Positions 25,356 through 34,176 of a stretch of 52,973 nucleotides of DNA are shown here, in pieces (position 1 is the stretch's first letter; each line of letters starts with the position of its first letter). The stretch is taken from NCBI GenBank assembly GCA_964236445.1, contig CAXSDR010000008.1:1-52973 (forward strand), given 5' to 3'. A model generated the notes under the pieces. It was given only the letters and a program-made list of their open reading frames with translations, made no database searches and was not told the origin of the DNA. The DNA is from CAXSDR01 sp964236445. Its GTDB lineage: Bacteria; Actinomycetota; Actinomycetes; Motilibacterales; Motilibacteraceae. Both the position numbers and the translations under genes were made by a program.

Positions 25356-26725
25356 GCCACATCCTCTTCGGGCCGGGAGAGCAGCAGCCGCCCAGCAGCC
25401 CAGGCGAACGGAATTGCTCCGAACGGCGACTCGAGAATGACGCCGATGCTCCCGGTGAGCGTGAGTGTCGCGACGATCAGCAAGGCGCACACATCGGTGG
25501 GGGACAGAGCATTCCTTCGGCGCAAGACGAGGACTGCCGCCCGCGCGAGCAGCAGCAGCACCGTGGCCAGCAGGAGGACACCGACCAGCCCGAGACGGGC
25601 GTATGTGTTGACCGCAAAGTTGTGAGGCTGGCGCACCACTCCGAACGTGTCTCCGATGGCCTGGTAATGCACCCAGGCGCCCGAGGCCTTGAGGAAGTCA
25701 GGCCCGAAACCGACGCCAACGGTCACTCGGCTGGCTGACTCGTGCATGTAGTTCAGGATGTCGGACCAGGCGGCAAGTCGCGCCTGCGTGGTCCCGCCTG
25801 GCGAGTTGTAGGCAAAGCTTGCGTTGCCGCTGAGCCGTTGGTAGATCGCGGTCCGTGGCACTCCGACCAGCAGGGCACCGCCTGTGACGGCGAGAACTAT
25901 CAGGGTTGTCTTGGGGTGCCGCAGGGTGAGACGAAGCAGTCGGCGCAGCACTGTCGCCGCGACCAGGAACAGACTCAACACCAAGGACAGGAGCGCGGCT
26001 CGGTTGGGCAACGTGAAGGTGACGGCAGCCGGCCAGACGATCAACGCAGTCCAGAGCAGCCTGGCGCGGGCGCTGGTGGCATGGATCAACTGATAGAGAG
26101 ACGTGCCGGCAAGCACGGCCAGCATCGCGCCGTCGAAGTCCTGACGCAGCTGCAACAACCGGACGGTCGAGGTCAGCATCGGTAGGCTGTCCGCCCACCC
26201 CGGGAACAACGACACGACGGTCACCACGAACGCATGCACCACTAGAGCGATCACGAGGACATTGACCGCACGTCGAGAAGCCGCGCGCGAGACCGGTACG
26301 AGCGCGAGCAGAGCCAGGGCGAGGTAGACATAGGGCGCGAGGTCCCGCAGAGCGGTGCCGCCGTAGTCGCCGCCAGCGAGGAAGCGCACGAACGCCCAAC
26401 CGACGAGTGTCAGGAGCGGGACGACCGGCCAGAGGCGTCGGACGCTCAGCTGCACGGTCTTCCGGTGCCGGTGCAGCGTCCACCCCACCGCTGCCAGGAC
26501 GAGCAGATCGGTGAGGAACAGCTGATGCTGCGGCACACCGACATAGCTGCCCCATCGTCCGGTGGCCAGGAGGAAAGCGACTGCGACTGTCCCTGGGAGC
26601 ACCCAGCTGTCGGACGTCGGGGCGGTGTCACCCTGCGGAGCCGTGGCCGAGTCGCGCGGCTCAGCGGGCTTCTCGACGGTGCCGGTGCCGCGGCCGGTGC
26701 CGGTGCCGTGCAAGCGGGGACTCAT
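25352..26725 (-). CDS. O-antigen ligase-like membrane protein (paralogue 1)
   Basis: A 457-residue polytopic membrane protein with about eleven hydrophobic segments and the topology of the Wzy/WaaL superfamily. Blocks LLATGRWGSYVG, LRQDFDGAMLAVLAG, LPNRAALLSL, VPRTAIYQRLSG, VGVGFGPDFLK, NTYARLGLVG and ILESPFGAIPF recur almost unchanged in the protein at 45784-47163, so the two are paralogues. The N-terminus is a Gly/Thr-rich cytosolic tail encoded by GGTGCC repeats. It overlaps genes on both sides (ATGA at 26722-26725, GTGA at 25352-25355). It would join or transfer finished glycan on the outer face; ligase versus polymerase cannot be decided. Confidence 0.8.
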   Translation of the reverse strand: MSPRLHGTGTGRGTGTVEKPAEPRDSATAPQGDTAPTSDSWVLPGTVAVAFLLATGRWGSYVGVPQHQLFLTDLLVLAAVGWTLHRHRKTVQLSVRRLWPVVPLLTLVGWAFVRFLAGGDYGGTALRDLAPYVYLALALLALVPVSRAASRRAVNVLVIALVVHAFVVTVVSLFPGWADSLPMLTSTVRLLQLRQDFDGAMLAVLAGTSLYQLIHATSARARLLWTALIVWPAAVTFTLPNRAALLSLVLSLFLVAATVLRRLLRLTLRHPKTTLIVLAVTGGALLVGVPRTAIYQRLSGNASFAYNSPGGTTQARLAAWSDILNYMHESASRVTVGVGFGPDFLKASGAWVHYQAIGDTFGVVRQPHNFAVNTYARLGLVGVLLLATVLLLLARAAVLVLRRRNALSPTDVCALLIVATLTLTGSIGVILESPFGAIPFAWAAGRLLLSRPEEDVA

Positions 26726-28239
26726 CGGTGAAATGGCGCGGCCAAGGGGCCGGCCAGATCAAGGCGGTCGGTCTCGGCCGGCTGAGTCAAAGGTTTCTCC
26801 GCGGGCTGCTGGTAGTGGTCGCGTGGCTCGGGCGCATCGTGCACTTCGCTCTGTCTGCTCTCGCAACGACAGGCGATCAGCACGGCCAAGCTCACGGGTA
26901 GTGCAATCGTGGCTTGTTCGGGCCAGTCGAGCAGCAGCCCGCCGCCGAGGACCCCGCCGATGAGCAGAACTGGCGCGACCGCGAAAGCGATTGATCGCGT
27001 CTGCGCCATCGTCCGTCTGACCAGCACCATTGCCGAGAGGAGGAGCAATGCACCGTAGGCAAGGACTCCGAGCGTTCCCAGGTCCCCGAACAGACCGAGC
27101 GCGGTGCTCTGCGCGTCCTCGAACTGAAGGGTGCCTTCCTCGGTCAGCAGATGGCGCGCAACAGGACCTGGCGGCGGGAGCGCGACACCGTTGGCGGGCC
27201 CCTTCGCCAAAATTTCCGCAGCGTGACTGACGCTGTTTGCCGGGCCGAGTCCGAGGAGAACGAATGACGGCGAGCCCAACCGGATCTTCACCTCGGACAG
27301 CGAGTCACTGAGCGTAGGTGCAGGAGGGCCGTCATGAACGGGCTTGCCGTCGCCGGCAAAGGTCGCGAGGTCGCGCGAGTGACCCTGCAGGACCTCCCAT
27401 GTCCCTTGGACGGAGGGGCTCCACCACAGGCCGACCGCGAGCACGGCCACCAGCCCCGTTCCCAACCCCAGGTGAAGGGCGCCGTCGGTGATGCTGCCTC
27501 GGCGCCACGTGGACGGGTGCAAGCGACGTACGTGGGCCGCACCTGCCAGCAGGGTCACGACCAGCAGCACAGGCAGCCAGATGACGAGCGCCGCCTTCGC
27601 CTCTGCATAGACCGCGAGGACCGCCACCATCGTGGGCCACCAGAACCGATAGCCACTGCGGTCGACCAGTGCGAGCACGAGACTCGCCGGCAGAGCGAAC
27701 GCGGGCCACAGATTGTGCGACGAGGTGCCGTTGACGAGGTCGGCGAAGACGGGCGCGTGCTGTGGCACCTCGTCCGCGACGTACTGAGCCACGCCGAACG
27801 CCACCTGCAGCAGCACGACGATCCGCAACGTCGTGACCGCGGCGACGCTACGCCGGTGCTCTGCTGCCTGGGCAGCGAGATAGAGCGCGAGCGGAAAGAC
27901 GAGAAGCACCGAGAATCCGAGCGCCGCGCTCGCCCAGGTGCGTGGCGACCCTGCCAGCCAGGCGAGGATGACGACCCCGGCGAGCGCGACGACCCCGGCG
28001 GACAACCACCTCGACGCTGCCGACTGGTTGCGCCAGGTGAGTAGGGCATGTAGCACAACGGCGCCGACGCACAGCGGCGTGAGGGCCGCGTCGAGGTTTG
28101 CCGTCGCGCCCGGAAGACCGAGCAAGCGCGCCGTCGGGCGAAGCGTGAGCGAGACGACGACGAGGCTGACCAGCGCCCAGTAGGCCACCCCGGGTGTGCT
28201 GGCGCGAGCAACGAGCCGGGCAGCTCGGCGCGGGCTCAT
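26722..28239 (-). CDS. Wzy-like polysaccharide polymerase / O-antigen ligase family protein
   Basis: A 505-residue membrane protein with about twelve hydrophobic segments. It has a VFADLVNGTSSHNLWPAFALPASL loop, a large outer-face loop between residues about 285 and 380 (LSEVKIRLGSPSFVLLGLGPANS, LPPPGPVARHLL, EDAQSTALGLFGDLG) and a soluble charged C-terminal tail. A large loop with Arg/His residues before the last helices and a GDLG turn is usual in Wzy polymerases. GGGAG precedes the ATG. It is first in a coupled operon with the ligase-like protein and a GT2. The polymerase role fits the Wzx flippase elsewhere in the locus but is inferred. Confidence 0.75.
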   Translation of the reverse strand: MSPRRAARLVARASTPGVAYWALVSLVVVSLTLRPTARLLGLPGATANLDAALTPLCVGAVVLHALLTWRNQSAASRWLSAGVVALAGVVILAWLAGSPRTWASAALGFSVLLVFPLALYLAAQAAEHRRSVAAVTTLRIVVLLQVAFGVAQYVADEVPQHAPVFADLVNGTSSHNLWPAFALPASLVLALVDRSGYRFWWPTMVAVLAVYAEAKAALVIWLPVLLVVTLLAGAAHVRRLHPSTWRRGSITDGALHLGLGTGLVAVLAVGLWWSPSVQGTWEVLQGHSRDLATFAGDGKPVHDGPPAPTLSDSLSEVKIRLGSPSFVLLGLGPANSVSHAAEILAKGPANGVALPPPGPVARHLLTEEGTLQFEDAQSTALGLFGDLGTLGVLAYGALLLLSAMVLVRRTMAQTRSIAFAVAPVLLIGGVLGGGLLLDWPEQATIALPVSLAVLIACRCESRQSEVHDAPEPRDHYQQPAEKPLTQPAETDRLDLAGPLAAPFHR

Positions 28240-28389
28240 GGGAGGCTCCCGGTTGCGTGTCGGTGCGGGCGTGTCTACAGGCAGGTGGACCGCCTCCTGG
28301 CGAGGATACGGGGCGCGCTCTCACCGGCAATGAACGGCGCCACGAAGCGCGTCTGCAGCAGTCGGAGCTGGCGCTGTGCCGAGCCTCTC

Positions 28390-30315
28390 TCACGGCGCTG
28401 AGGGTGACGATCTCCTCTCGTAGGTGAAACCGTCCTTGATGTGACCGGGAGTGCGCAGCGTCCAGGCGCTGTCGGGATAGGGGGTGCATGGCAGTGACTG
28501 CGCCCAGCACTGGTCGCTCGGCACGGGCACGTTGAACGTCACTCCAGCACGGGTGATCTGGCGCAGCCCGACGACCGGTGGCTCGAAAAAGCCCAGGGGC
28601 CCGGTGCCGGTGGCACCGATCGGCCCGAGGATGTGCGACTGCTGGAGGCCTCGGGCGGGATACGCAGCCGCAATGACGAGGACGACGAAAAACATCGGCC
28701 AGGAGATGGCAGGACGGTGATGCTGCCAAGCCCAGCTCAGCGTCCCCGCCGCCGGCACAAGGGCCAGGAGCCACAATGTGCCCGAGCTGAGTCGAGTGTC
28801 CGGCCCGAGGGCCAGCCAGGTTGCGGCCGACGCCGCTGCCGCGAGGCCCACGATGACGACAGGAGCGTTCGTCGCACTGTCGGGCCCCCCGCGCAACAGG
28901 CTCGCCACTGTCATCAGGAGGACGGCGACAACAGCCACCACGCCAGCCGTCACCAGAACCGCGAGCGGGGCGGCGTCAGCCTTGTGAACGGTTGCGACCG
29001 CAGCGCTGAGGACGCCGATGCCGGCGACTCCCGCCACGGCGAGGACCACGCGTCGCGCGTTGCCCGGTAGCCGGACCGCCCAACGACCGACCTGCGCCAG
29101 CGCCAGCGCAACCAGACCCGACGTGAGCAGGAGGATCTGCCCCAGGACCTCCGGGTCGTCGACGGTGCGCTGCGCCCAGGGGCGCACCCACCGGGTGTTT
29201 CCGAAGGCGTCCTTCGGGCTGAGGCCCGGCTGGCGGGCCCACGCGGTGATGATGCGCGACTCGTCATCGGCGATGAAGTGCGGCACCCGCCAGCTGACGG
29301 GCATTCCGAGCAAGCTTGCGGGATAGGCCGGATATCCGCTGAGAACGACGCCGTGCACGGCCCAGGCCCCCCAGGTGAGGACTGCCAGCACTGTGAGCCA
29401 GGACAGCGCACGCCGCGGCCGTTGCACGGTGATGCGACGAACAGCCACTCCGACGAGGAGCAGGCCACCCGCAACGAAGGTGAAGACGACGAGCTGGACG
29501 CGGAGGAGCGGCAGCAGCAGCAGCAGCGAGACCGTGGGCACCAGGTGGACCCCACCACCCGGTGCCAGGATCCGGCCGACATAGAAGGCCGCCGCGACCG
29601 CCACGACCAGCGCAGGCAGATCGAGTGAGGGGCTCGAGATGTCGATGGACCGATGGAGCGGCAGCAACAGGGCCGGCGTCGCCAGCAGGAGCATGATCGA
29701 CGGCGCGTACTCCGCCGCCTTGCCTCCTCCGCGCGTGAGGCTGTGTGCGGCCACCAGGACCTCAAAACACAACACCAGCGCCAGGAGGCCGTTCGCGAAA
29801 TGCCCGGTCAAAGGTTCGGATACGGTGCGCGACACGAGGGCGTCGTACATCAGCGTTCCGGAGTTGTAACCGAGGCGACCATGGAAATTGGCGATACCCG
29901 GGACCGCGGCGTAGGTACGCACCCATTCGATGGTCGGGATGTGATAGAGGCCGCTGTCGTAATGCGTGGTCGGCTGCAGGGCCCGATCGGCGAGGTAGAC
30001 CGCTCCCACACCCGCAAAACCGACCCAGGGCAGCGACCACCGGGGGGGGCGGGTAGGCCTTGGCACCAATAGGAGCCCTGCCACCGCGACCGGGCCGATC
30101 ACGACCCAGATCCAGGTGTGGATCGGAGCGACGAGGTGAACCGCGTAGAGGAGGGCCAGGGTCGCTGCAAGCCCGGTCCAGAAGTCCCCGAGCGACCAAG
30201 CAGGGGGCTCGCCGGTTATTAACCTGCGCACCACGCGCCCGACGCCGACCATGGCGGCACCGATTCCGGTCCAACCGCCGAGAACAGCCAGCCACGCCAG
30301 CAGCGTGTCCACCAC
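28390..30315 (-). CDS. Large polytopic membrane protein, glycan-modifying (LIC_10190-like)
   Basis: A 641-residue protein with about 14 hydrophobic segments. After three helices, ADRALQPTTHYDSGLYHIPTIEW places acidic and His residues in an outer loop, and NFHGRLGYNSGTLMYDALV follows, like the membrane proteins annotated LIC_10190-type in surface-glycan loci. The C-terminus is a non-membrane segment (VPSDQCWAQSLPCTPYPDSAW) with two cysteines. GTG at 30315 has GGAGG 7 nt upstream. A run of CTG codons gives a poly-Leu helix near residue 270. I infer a GT-C-type transferase or glycan modifier; the family assignment is tentative. Confidence 0.68.
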   Translation of the reverse strand: MVDTLLAWLAVLGGWTGIGAAMVGVGRVVRRLITGEPPAWSLGDFWTGLAATLALLYAVHLVAPIHTWIWVVIGPVAVAGLLLVPRPTRPPRWSLPWVGFAGVGAVYLADRALQPTTHYDSGLYHIPTIEWVRTYAAVPGIANFHGRLGYNSGTLMYDALVSRTVSEPLTGHFANGLLALVLCFEVLVAAHSLTRGGGKAAEYAPSIMLLLATPALLLPLHRSIDISSPSLDLPALVVAVAAAFYVGRILAPGGGVHLVPTVSLLLLLPLLRVQLVVFTFVAGGLLLVGVAVRRITVQRPRRALSWLTVLAVLTWGAWAVHGVVLSGYPAYPASLLGMPVSWRVPHFIADDESRIITAWARQPGLSPKDAFGNTRWVRPWAQRTVDDPEVLGQILLLTSGLVALALAQVGRWAVRLPGNARRVVLAVAGVAGIGVLSAAVATVHKADAAPLAVLVTAGVVAVVAVLLMTVASLLRGGPDSATNAPVVIVGLAAAASAATWLALGPDTRLSSGTLWLLALVPAAGTLSWAWQHHRPAISWPMFFVVLVIAAAYPARGLQQSHILGPIGATGTGPLGFFEPPVVGLRQITRAGVTFNVPVPSDQCWAQSLPCTPYPDSAWTLRTPGHIKDGFTYERRSSPSAP

Positions 30316-30361
30316 GAAGAACCTCCAGAGACGTCGGCGCGTGCCGACGGACGAGGACGGG

Positions 30362-30367
30362 ACTCTA
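30362..30367 (-). promoter_or_regulatory. Predicted -10 box for the 28390-30315 gene
   Basis: TAGAGT on the minus strand, 46 bp before the GTG at 30315. Same hexamer as at 20146 and 41842. Confidence 0.33.
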
Positions 30368-30436
30368 GCCAGCGTCGGCCGTCGACAGTGCGGCGCGTGG
30401 CTCCGCCGACCGTAGCGCGGGCCGTGGAGCGCTTGT

Positions 30437-30442
30437 TAACAT
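30437..30442 (+). promoter_or_regulatory. Possible -10 box for the 30535 glycosyltransferase gene
   Basis: TAACAT lies inside an AT-richer patch (TTGTTAACATCAT) about 90 bp before the GTG at 30535. It matches TANNNT but the distance is long and no -35 is clear. Confidence 0.25.
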
Positions 30443-30534
30443 CATGGGCCGCCAAAGAACAGCGTCCGTCGGGGCCTGGACAACGGCCACCCGTAGGCAG
30501 CGCGCCCGCGGCTGCCGCTCACCTAGAGGACACC

Positions 30535-31245
30535 GTGAAGCTATCTATCCTGATGCCGGTCTACAACGAGGAACGTACGCTGCAGAGCGCCGTCGACCGA
30601 GTGCTCGCGGTGGACTACGGCTGTGACATCGAGTTGATCATCGTGAATGACGGAAGCGTCGATGATACGGCCCAGATCTTGGACAAGTTCTCGGACCCAC
30701 GCATTTCGCGCCACGACCACCCGGCGAACGCAGGCAAGGGCGCCGCGATTCGCACAGCGGCTGGCATGTGTAGCGGTGACTACCTCATCATGTGCGATGC
30801 AGATCTTGAGTATGCGCCCGAGGAGATCCCGGGGTTGCTCGCGCCGGTCTTGTCCGGTGAGGCCACGATCGTCTACGGAACCCGTTCGTTCGGCAGTCAC
30901 ACGGCTTACTCTTTTTGGTACGTGATGGGGAACAAGGGCGTCACCATGGCCGCCAACATCCTGTATGACGCTTGGATCAGCGATCTCGAGACCTGTTTCA
31001 AGCTTGTTCCCACTGTCGTCTACAAGGCGATGGACGTGCGTTCTGTTGGATTCGGCATGGAGGCGGAGATCACAGGCAAATTGCTGAAGGCCGGCCTCCG
31101 GCCATATGAGGTCCCGATCAGCTATAAGGCGCGCAGTCGCGACGAGGGCAAGAAACTGACGTGGCGAGATGGCGTCGAAGCTTTGTGGATCCTGGCACGG
31201 ATCCGCGTGGCCTATCGACCGCCGGCCTCGCTCAGGGCGAGCTAG
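30535..31245 (+). CDS. Glycosyltransferase family 2 (dolichol-phosphate-mannose synthase-like)
   Basis: A compact 236-residue soluble GT2: LSILMPVYNEERTLQSAVDRV, IIVNDGSVDDTAQIL, ANAGKGAAIRTAAG, MCDADLEYAPEEIPGLL with the DXD-type Asp-Ala-Asp, TRSFGSHTAYSFWYVMGNKG and GFGMEAEITGKLL, followed by RSRDEGKKLTWRDG. This layout is that of enzymes charging polyprenyl phosphate with glucose or mannose (DPMS/UgtP-type). GTG at 30535 starts the conserved domain directly, with AGAGGA upstream. No C-terminal membrane helices are present, so another protein would have to flip the product. Confidence 0.87.
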   Translation: MKLSILMPVYNEERTLQSAVDRVLAVDYGCDIELIIVNDGSVDDTAQILDKFSDPRISRHDHPANAGKGAAIRTAAGMCSGDYLIMCDADLEYAPEEIPGLLAPVLSGEATIVYGTRSFGSHTAYSFWYVMGNKGVTMAANILYDAWISDLETCFKLVPTVVYKAMDVRSVGFGMEAEITGKLLKAGLRPYEVPISYKARSRDEGKKLTWRDGVEALWILARIRVAYRPPASLRAS

Positions 31246-31253
31246 CAGCCCGT

Positions 31254-31273
31254 CGGCCAGGCGACGCTGGCCG
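31254..31273 (+). terminator. Hairpin after the 30535-31245 gene
   Basis: CGGCCAG (31254-31260) and CTGGCCG (31267-31273) form a perfect 7-bp stem with a 6-nt loop starting 8 bp after the stop codon. A GC-rich tract, not a U-run, follows. Confidence 0.38.
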
Positions 31274-31329
31274 CGCGCGGCGTCGCATACTCTGTGCTGT
31301 TCAGCGACCGAGACGAGAGCAGGACCCCC

Positions 31330-32292
31330 GTGCAAGCGCAGCCGCTCGACCGTAACGCTCGCATCTACGTCGCGGGTCATCGCGGGCTGGTGGGCTCGGC
31401 CATCTACCGGGCGCTGGTGGCCGAGGGGTTCACTGACATCGTCGGGCGCTCGTCGCAGGAGCTCGACCTTCGCGACAGGGATGCGGTCGGTGACTTCTTC
31501 GACGAACAACGACCTGTCCATGTCGTGCTTGCCGCCGCCAGGGTCGGCGGCATCATCGCCAACAACACCTATCCGGCTGATTTTCTCAGCGACAACCTGC
31601 GCATCCAGGTCAACGTCCTCGATCATGCCAGCCGGGTCGGCGTGCATAAACTGCTCTTCCTCGGCTCGAGCTGCATCTATCCACAGCTCGCTGAGCAGCC
31701 CATTCGCGAAGACTCCCTCTTGACCGGTCCTCTCGAACCCACCAACGACGCTTACGCGATCGCAAAGATTGCGGGCGTTCTGCAGGTGCAGGCCCTGCGC
31801 CGCCAGCATGCTCTGCCTTATGTCTCGGCCATGCCCACGAATCTCTACGGCCCGGGCGACAATTTCGATCTGAGCAACTCGCACGTTCTTCCGGCACTGA
31901 TCCGTAAGGTTCACGAGGCGAAGGAACGCGGTGACAAGGAGTATGTTGTCTGGGGGACGGGGACGCCGCGGCGCGAGTTCCTCCACGTGGATGACCTCGC
32001 GCGCTCGGTCGTGCTGCTACTCGAGCGGTACGACGAGCCGCAGCCCATCAACGTGGGCGTCGGCAAGGACATCACCATTCGTGAGCTCGCCGAAATGGTC
32101 GCCCAGATCGTCGGGTTCGATGGGCGTATCGTCTTCGACACCACCAAGCCCGACGGCACCCCGCGAAAGGTGCTCGACGTCACGCGCATCAACGCCCTCG
32201 GCTGGAAGGCTGAAATCGGCTTGCGCGACGGCATCGCCAGGACCTACCAGTGGTACCTCGACCACCGCGAGGAACTGCGCGGAACCCGCTGA
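31330..32292 (+). CDS. fcl: GDP-L-fucose synthase
   Basis: A 320-residue SDR enzyme that epimerises and reduces the Gmd product to GDP-L-fucose. The Rossmann motif GHRGLVGSAI is near residue 16. Catalytic residues are all present: Ser113 and Cys115 in GSSCIYP, Tyr142 and Lys146 in YAIAK, His185 in SNSHVLPAL. MPTNLYGPGDNF, WGTGTPRREFLHVDD and NVGVGKDITIRELAEMV are family marks. GTG at 31330 is preferred to a GTG 36 bp upstream because a GAGAGCAGGA site precedes it. It completes the fucose pathway with gmd at 16.5 kb. Confidence 0.93.
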   Translation: MQAQPLDRNARIYVAGHRGLVGSAIYRALVAEGFTDIVGRSSQELDLRDRDAVGDFFDEQRPVHVVLAAARVGGIIANNTYPADFLSDNLRIQVNVLDHASRVGVHKLLFLGSSCIYPQLAEQPIREDSLLTGPLEPTNDAYAIAKIAGVLQVQALRRQHALPYVSAMPTNLYGPGDNFDLSNSHVLPALIRKVHEAKERGDKEYVVWGTGTPRREFLHVDDLARSVVLLLERYDEPQPINVGVGKDITIRELAEMVAQIVGFDGRIVFDTTKPDGTPRKVLDVTRINALGWKAEIGLRDGIARTYQWYLDHREELRGTR

Positions 32293-32301
32293 GGTTGGCT
32301 G

Positions 32302-33240
32302 TCAGCCCGCGATGTCGCGGAACCACGCTATGGTGCGGCGCAAGCCGTCTTCAGTGTCGACCTTCGGCTCCCAACCCAACTCCCGTCGAGCCAGAGTGAT
32401 GTCGGGTTGTCGCACGGTCGGGTCGTCCGTCGGTCGCGGCACGAAGGCGATATCTGACGACGAGCCGGTCAGGTCACGAATCCACTCAGCGAGCTGGATC
32501 ATGCTCAGCTCGTGAGGGTTGCCGATGTTGACCGGACCCGTGAGATGCGACGTGCTCATGAGCATGATGGCGTCGACGAGGTCATCGACATAGCAGATGG
32601 AGCGAGTCTGCGTTCCGTCGCCTGCAACCGTGATGGGCTTCCCGTCGAGAGCCTGACCGATGAAGTTGGGGATGGCGCGACCGTCACCCGGGCGCATGCG
32701 TGGCCCGAACGTATTGAAGATGCGGACGATGCCCGTGTCGACGCCGTGAGCAGTTCGGTAAGCCATCGTCAGGGCCTCGGCGAAGCGTTTCGCTTCGTCA
32801 TAGACGCCGCGTGGGCCCACCGGATTGACGTTGCCCCAGTAGGTCTCAGGCTGTGGGTGCACTTCGGGATCGCCGTAGCTCTCCGAGGTCGAAGCGAGGA
32901 TGAAGCGGGCGCTCTTCTCCTTCGCCAGACCCAGCGCATGCAGCGTGCCGATGGAGCCCACTTTCATCGTGGCGATCGGCAGCTTGAGATAGTCGATCGG
33001 CGATGCCGGAGAGGCAAAGTGCAGGACCTGGTCCACGTGCCCGGTGACATGGACGTAGTCGGTGACGTCCGCACGCACGAGCCGGAAGCCGGGGCGTTCG
33101 AGCAGATGCGCGACGTTGTCGGGAGATCCGGTGAGGAAATTATCGAGACAGAGAACGTCTCCACCGTCGTCCAGCAGCCGCTCGCACAGATGTGAGCCGA
33201 GAAAACCCGCGCCACCGGTGACTACTGTGCGGATCGCCAT
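32302..33240 (-). CDS. UDP-glucuronate decarboxylase-like (UDP-xylose synthase) SDR
   Basis: A 312-residue SDR protein of the UXS/UGD branch, which decarboxylates UDP-glucuronate to UDP-xylose. The sequence shows GGAGFLGSHLCERLL, NFLTGSPDNVAHLL, HFASPASPIDYLKLPIATMKVGS, LASTSESYGDPEVHPQPETYWGNVNPVGPRGVYDEAKRFAE with Tyr-x3-Lys, FNTFGPRMRPGDGRAIPNFI and GDGTQTRSICYVDDL, all characteristic. The ATG at 33240 has an AAGGGG site. A longer open frame upstream is antisense to the ABC permease gene. It converges with the fucose synthase gene. No UDP-glucose dehydrogenase is in the window. Confidence 0.9.
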   Translation of the reverse strand: MAIRTVVTGGAGFLGSHLCERLLDDGGDVLCLDNFLTGSPDNVAHLLERPGFRLVRADVTDYVHVTGHVDQVLHFASPASPIDYLKLPIATMKVGSIGTLHALGLAKEKSARFILASTSESYGDPEVHPQPETYWGNVNPVGPRGVYDEAKRFAEALTMAYRTAHGVDTGIVRIFNTFGPRMRPGDGRAIPNFIGQALDGKPITVAGDGTQTRSICYVDDLVDAIMLMSTSHLTGPVNIGNPHELSMIQLAEWIRDLTGSSSDIAFVPRPTDDPTVRQPDITLARRELGWEPKVDTEDGLRRTIAWFRDIAG

Positions 33241-33332
33241 GTCGTGCCCCTTGCCTCGTCTGTGGTCGCGGTGAAGTATCCCCCAGGACCGGGAGTCGGC
33301 GACCATGGGCGTGCGCCGCCGACCCGGGGCTC

Positions 33333-33338
33333 TAAAGT
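33333..33338 (+). promoter_or_regulatory. Predicted -10 box of the ABC exporter operon
   Basis: TAAAGT, a TANNNT match, lies 40 bp before the GTG of the permease gene, with AGGAGG just upstream of the start. Confidence 0.38.
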
Positions 33339-33378
33339 TGAGTCGCCGGCAACGTGTCGGCGCGACCTCAGGAGGCCC

Positions 33379-34176
33379 GTGTTCCCCTCGTTCGCCCGTT
33401 CCCGAGGGCTGATATGGGCTTTCGCGTTGCGTGACTTCCACACCCGCTACCGCGCAAGCGTGTTGGGCTGGGCGTGGTCCCTGCTGCAGCCCCTGGCTCA
33501 GCTCACCGTCTACGCGATCGTCTTCACGCAGGTCTTCCGTGTCGCTACGCCCAAGCTCGGCGGGGGGCACGGCTCCAGCTTCGTGCTCTTCCTGTTCACA
33601 GGGATGGTTGCGTTCAACTTCTTCCAGGGCGTTCTCAACGTCAGCATGAATTCGTTGAAGGCGAGTGGTGACCTGCTTCGCAAGGTGAGCTTCCCGGCGT
33701 ACGCGCCCGTGCTCGGCTCCACCCTCGTGCAGCTGGTGCAGGCCGGCATGGAGCTGTGTGTGCTGCTCGTCGGCTACCTCGTGGTAGGAAATGCAGGATG
33801 GCCCTGGCTGGCGGCACCCGTGCTGCTGCTCGGCCTCGCCTTGATGACGCAGGGCATAGGCCTGGTCCTGGCGTCGGCGAACGCGCGCTACGGCGACGTC
33901 GCGTTCATCGTCGGCGTCAGCCTTTCTGCGCTCTATTTCCTGACACCGGTGCTCTACCCCCTCCAGGCGCTGCCCGACAAGACTCCGCTGTTGCGGCTGT
34001 TCGTCACCTACCAGCCCTTGTCGTGGTTCGTCCAAGGGCTCCATGACTGCCTCTATGAGCTGCGGTGGCCCAGTCTCGGCCTGCTCTTCGGCAGTCTGGC
34101 GTTCGGTGTGCTGGTCTTCGTTGCTGGTCTCGCGCTGTTCGAGCGCACGACGCAAGACATCGGGGAGATGCTGTGA
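33379..34176 (+). CDS. wzm: Polysaccharide ABC exporter permease
   Basis: A 265-residue ABC-2 type permease with six predicted membrane helices. LIWAFALRDFHTRYRASVLGWAWSLLQPLAQLTVYAIVF is the diagnostic N-terminal block for Wzm/TagG/RfbA permeases, in which an amphipathic cytosolic helix precedes TM1; LYFLTPVLYPLQALP and YQPLSWFVQGLHDCLY follow. The GTG at 33379 carries an AGGAGG ribosome-binding site; a longer open frame upstream lacks this. Its stop overlaps the ATPase start (GTGA), so the two subunits are coupled. It exports a complete lipid-linked glycan, unlike Wzx, which moves single repeat units. Confidence 0.92.
   Translation: MFPSFARSRGLIWAFALRDFHTRYRASVLGWAWSLLQPLAQLTVYAIVFTQVFRVATPKLGGGHGSSFVLFLFTGMVAFNFFQGVLNVSMNSLKASGDLLRKVSFPAYAPVLGSTLVQLVQAGMELCVLLVGYLVVGNAGWPWLAAPVLLLGLALMTQGIGLVLASANARYGDVAFIVGVSLSALYFLTPVLYPLQALPDKTPLLRLFVTYQPLSWFVQGLHDCLYELRWPSLGLLFGSLAFGVLVFVAGLALFERTTQDIGEML

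Noticed and set aside
26655..26712. GGTGCC palindromic repeats as a regulatory element
   Set aside because: They encode the Gly/Thr tail of the ligase-like protein in frame; no sign of a separate function.
29500..29530. CAG/CTG repeat as a microsatellite
   Set aside because: It is a short run of five or six Leu codons within a membrane helix of the 28390-30315 protein and needs no other explanation.
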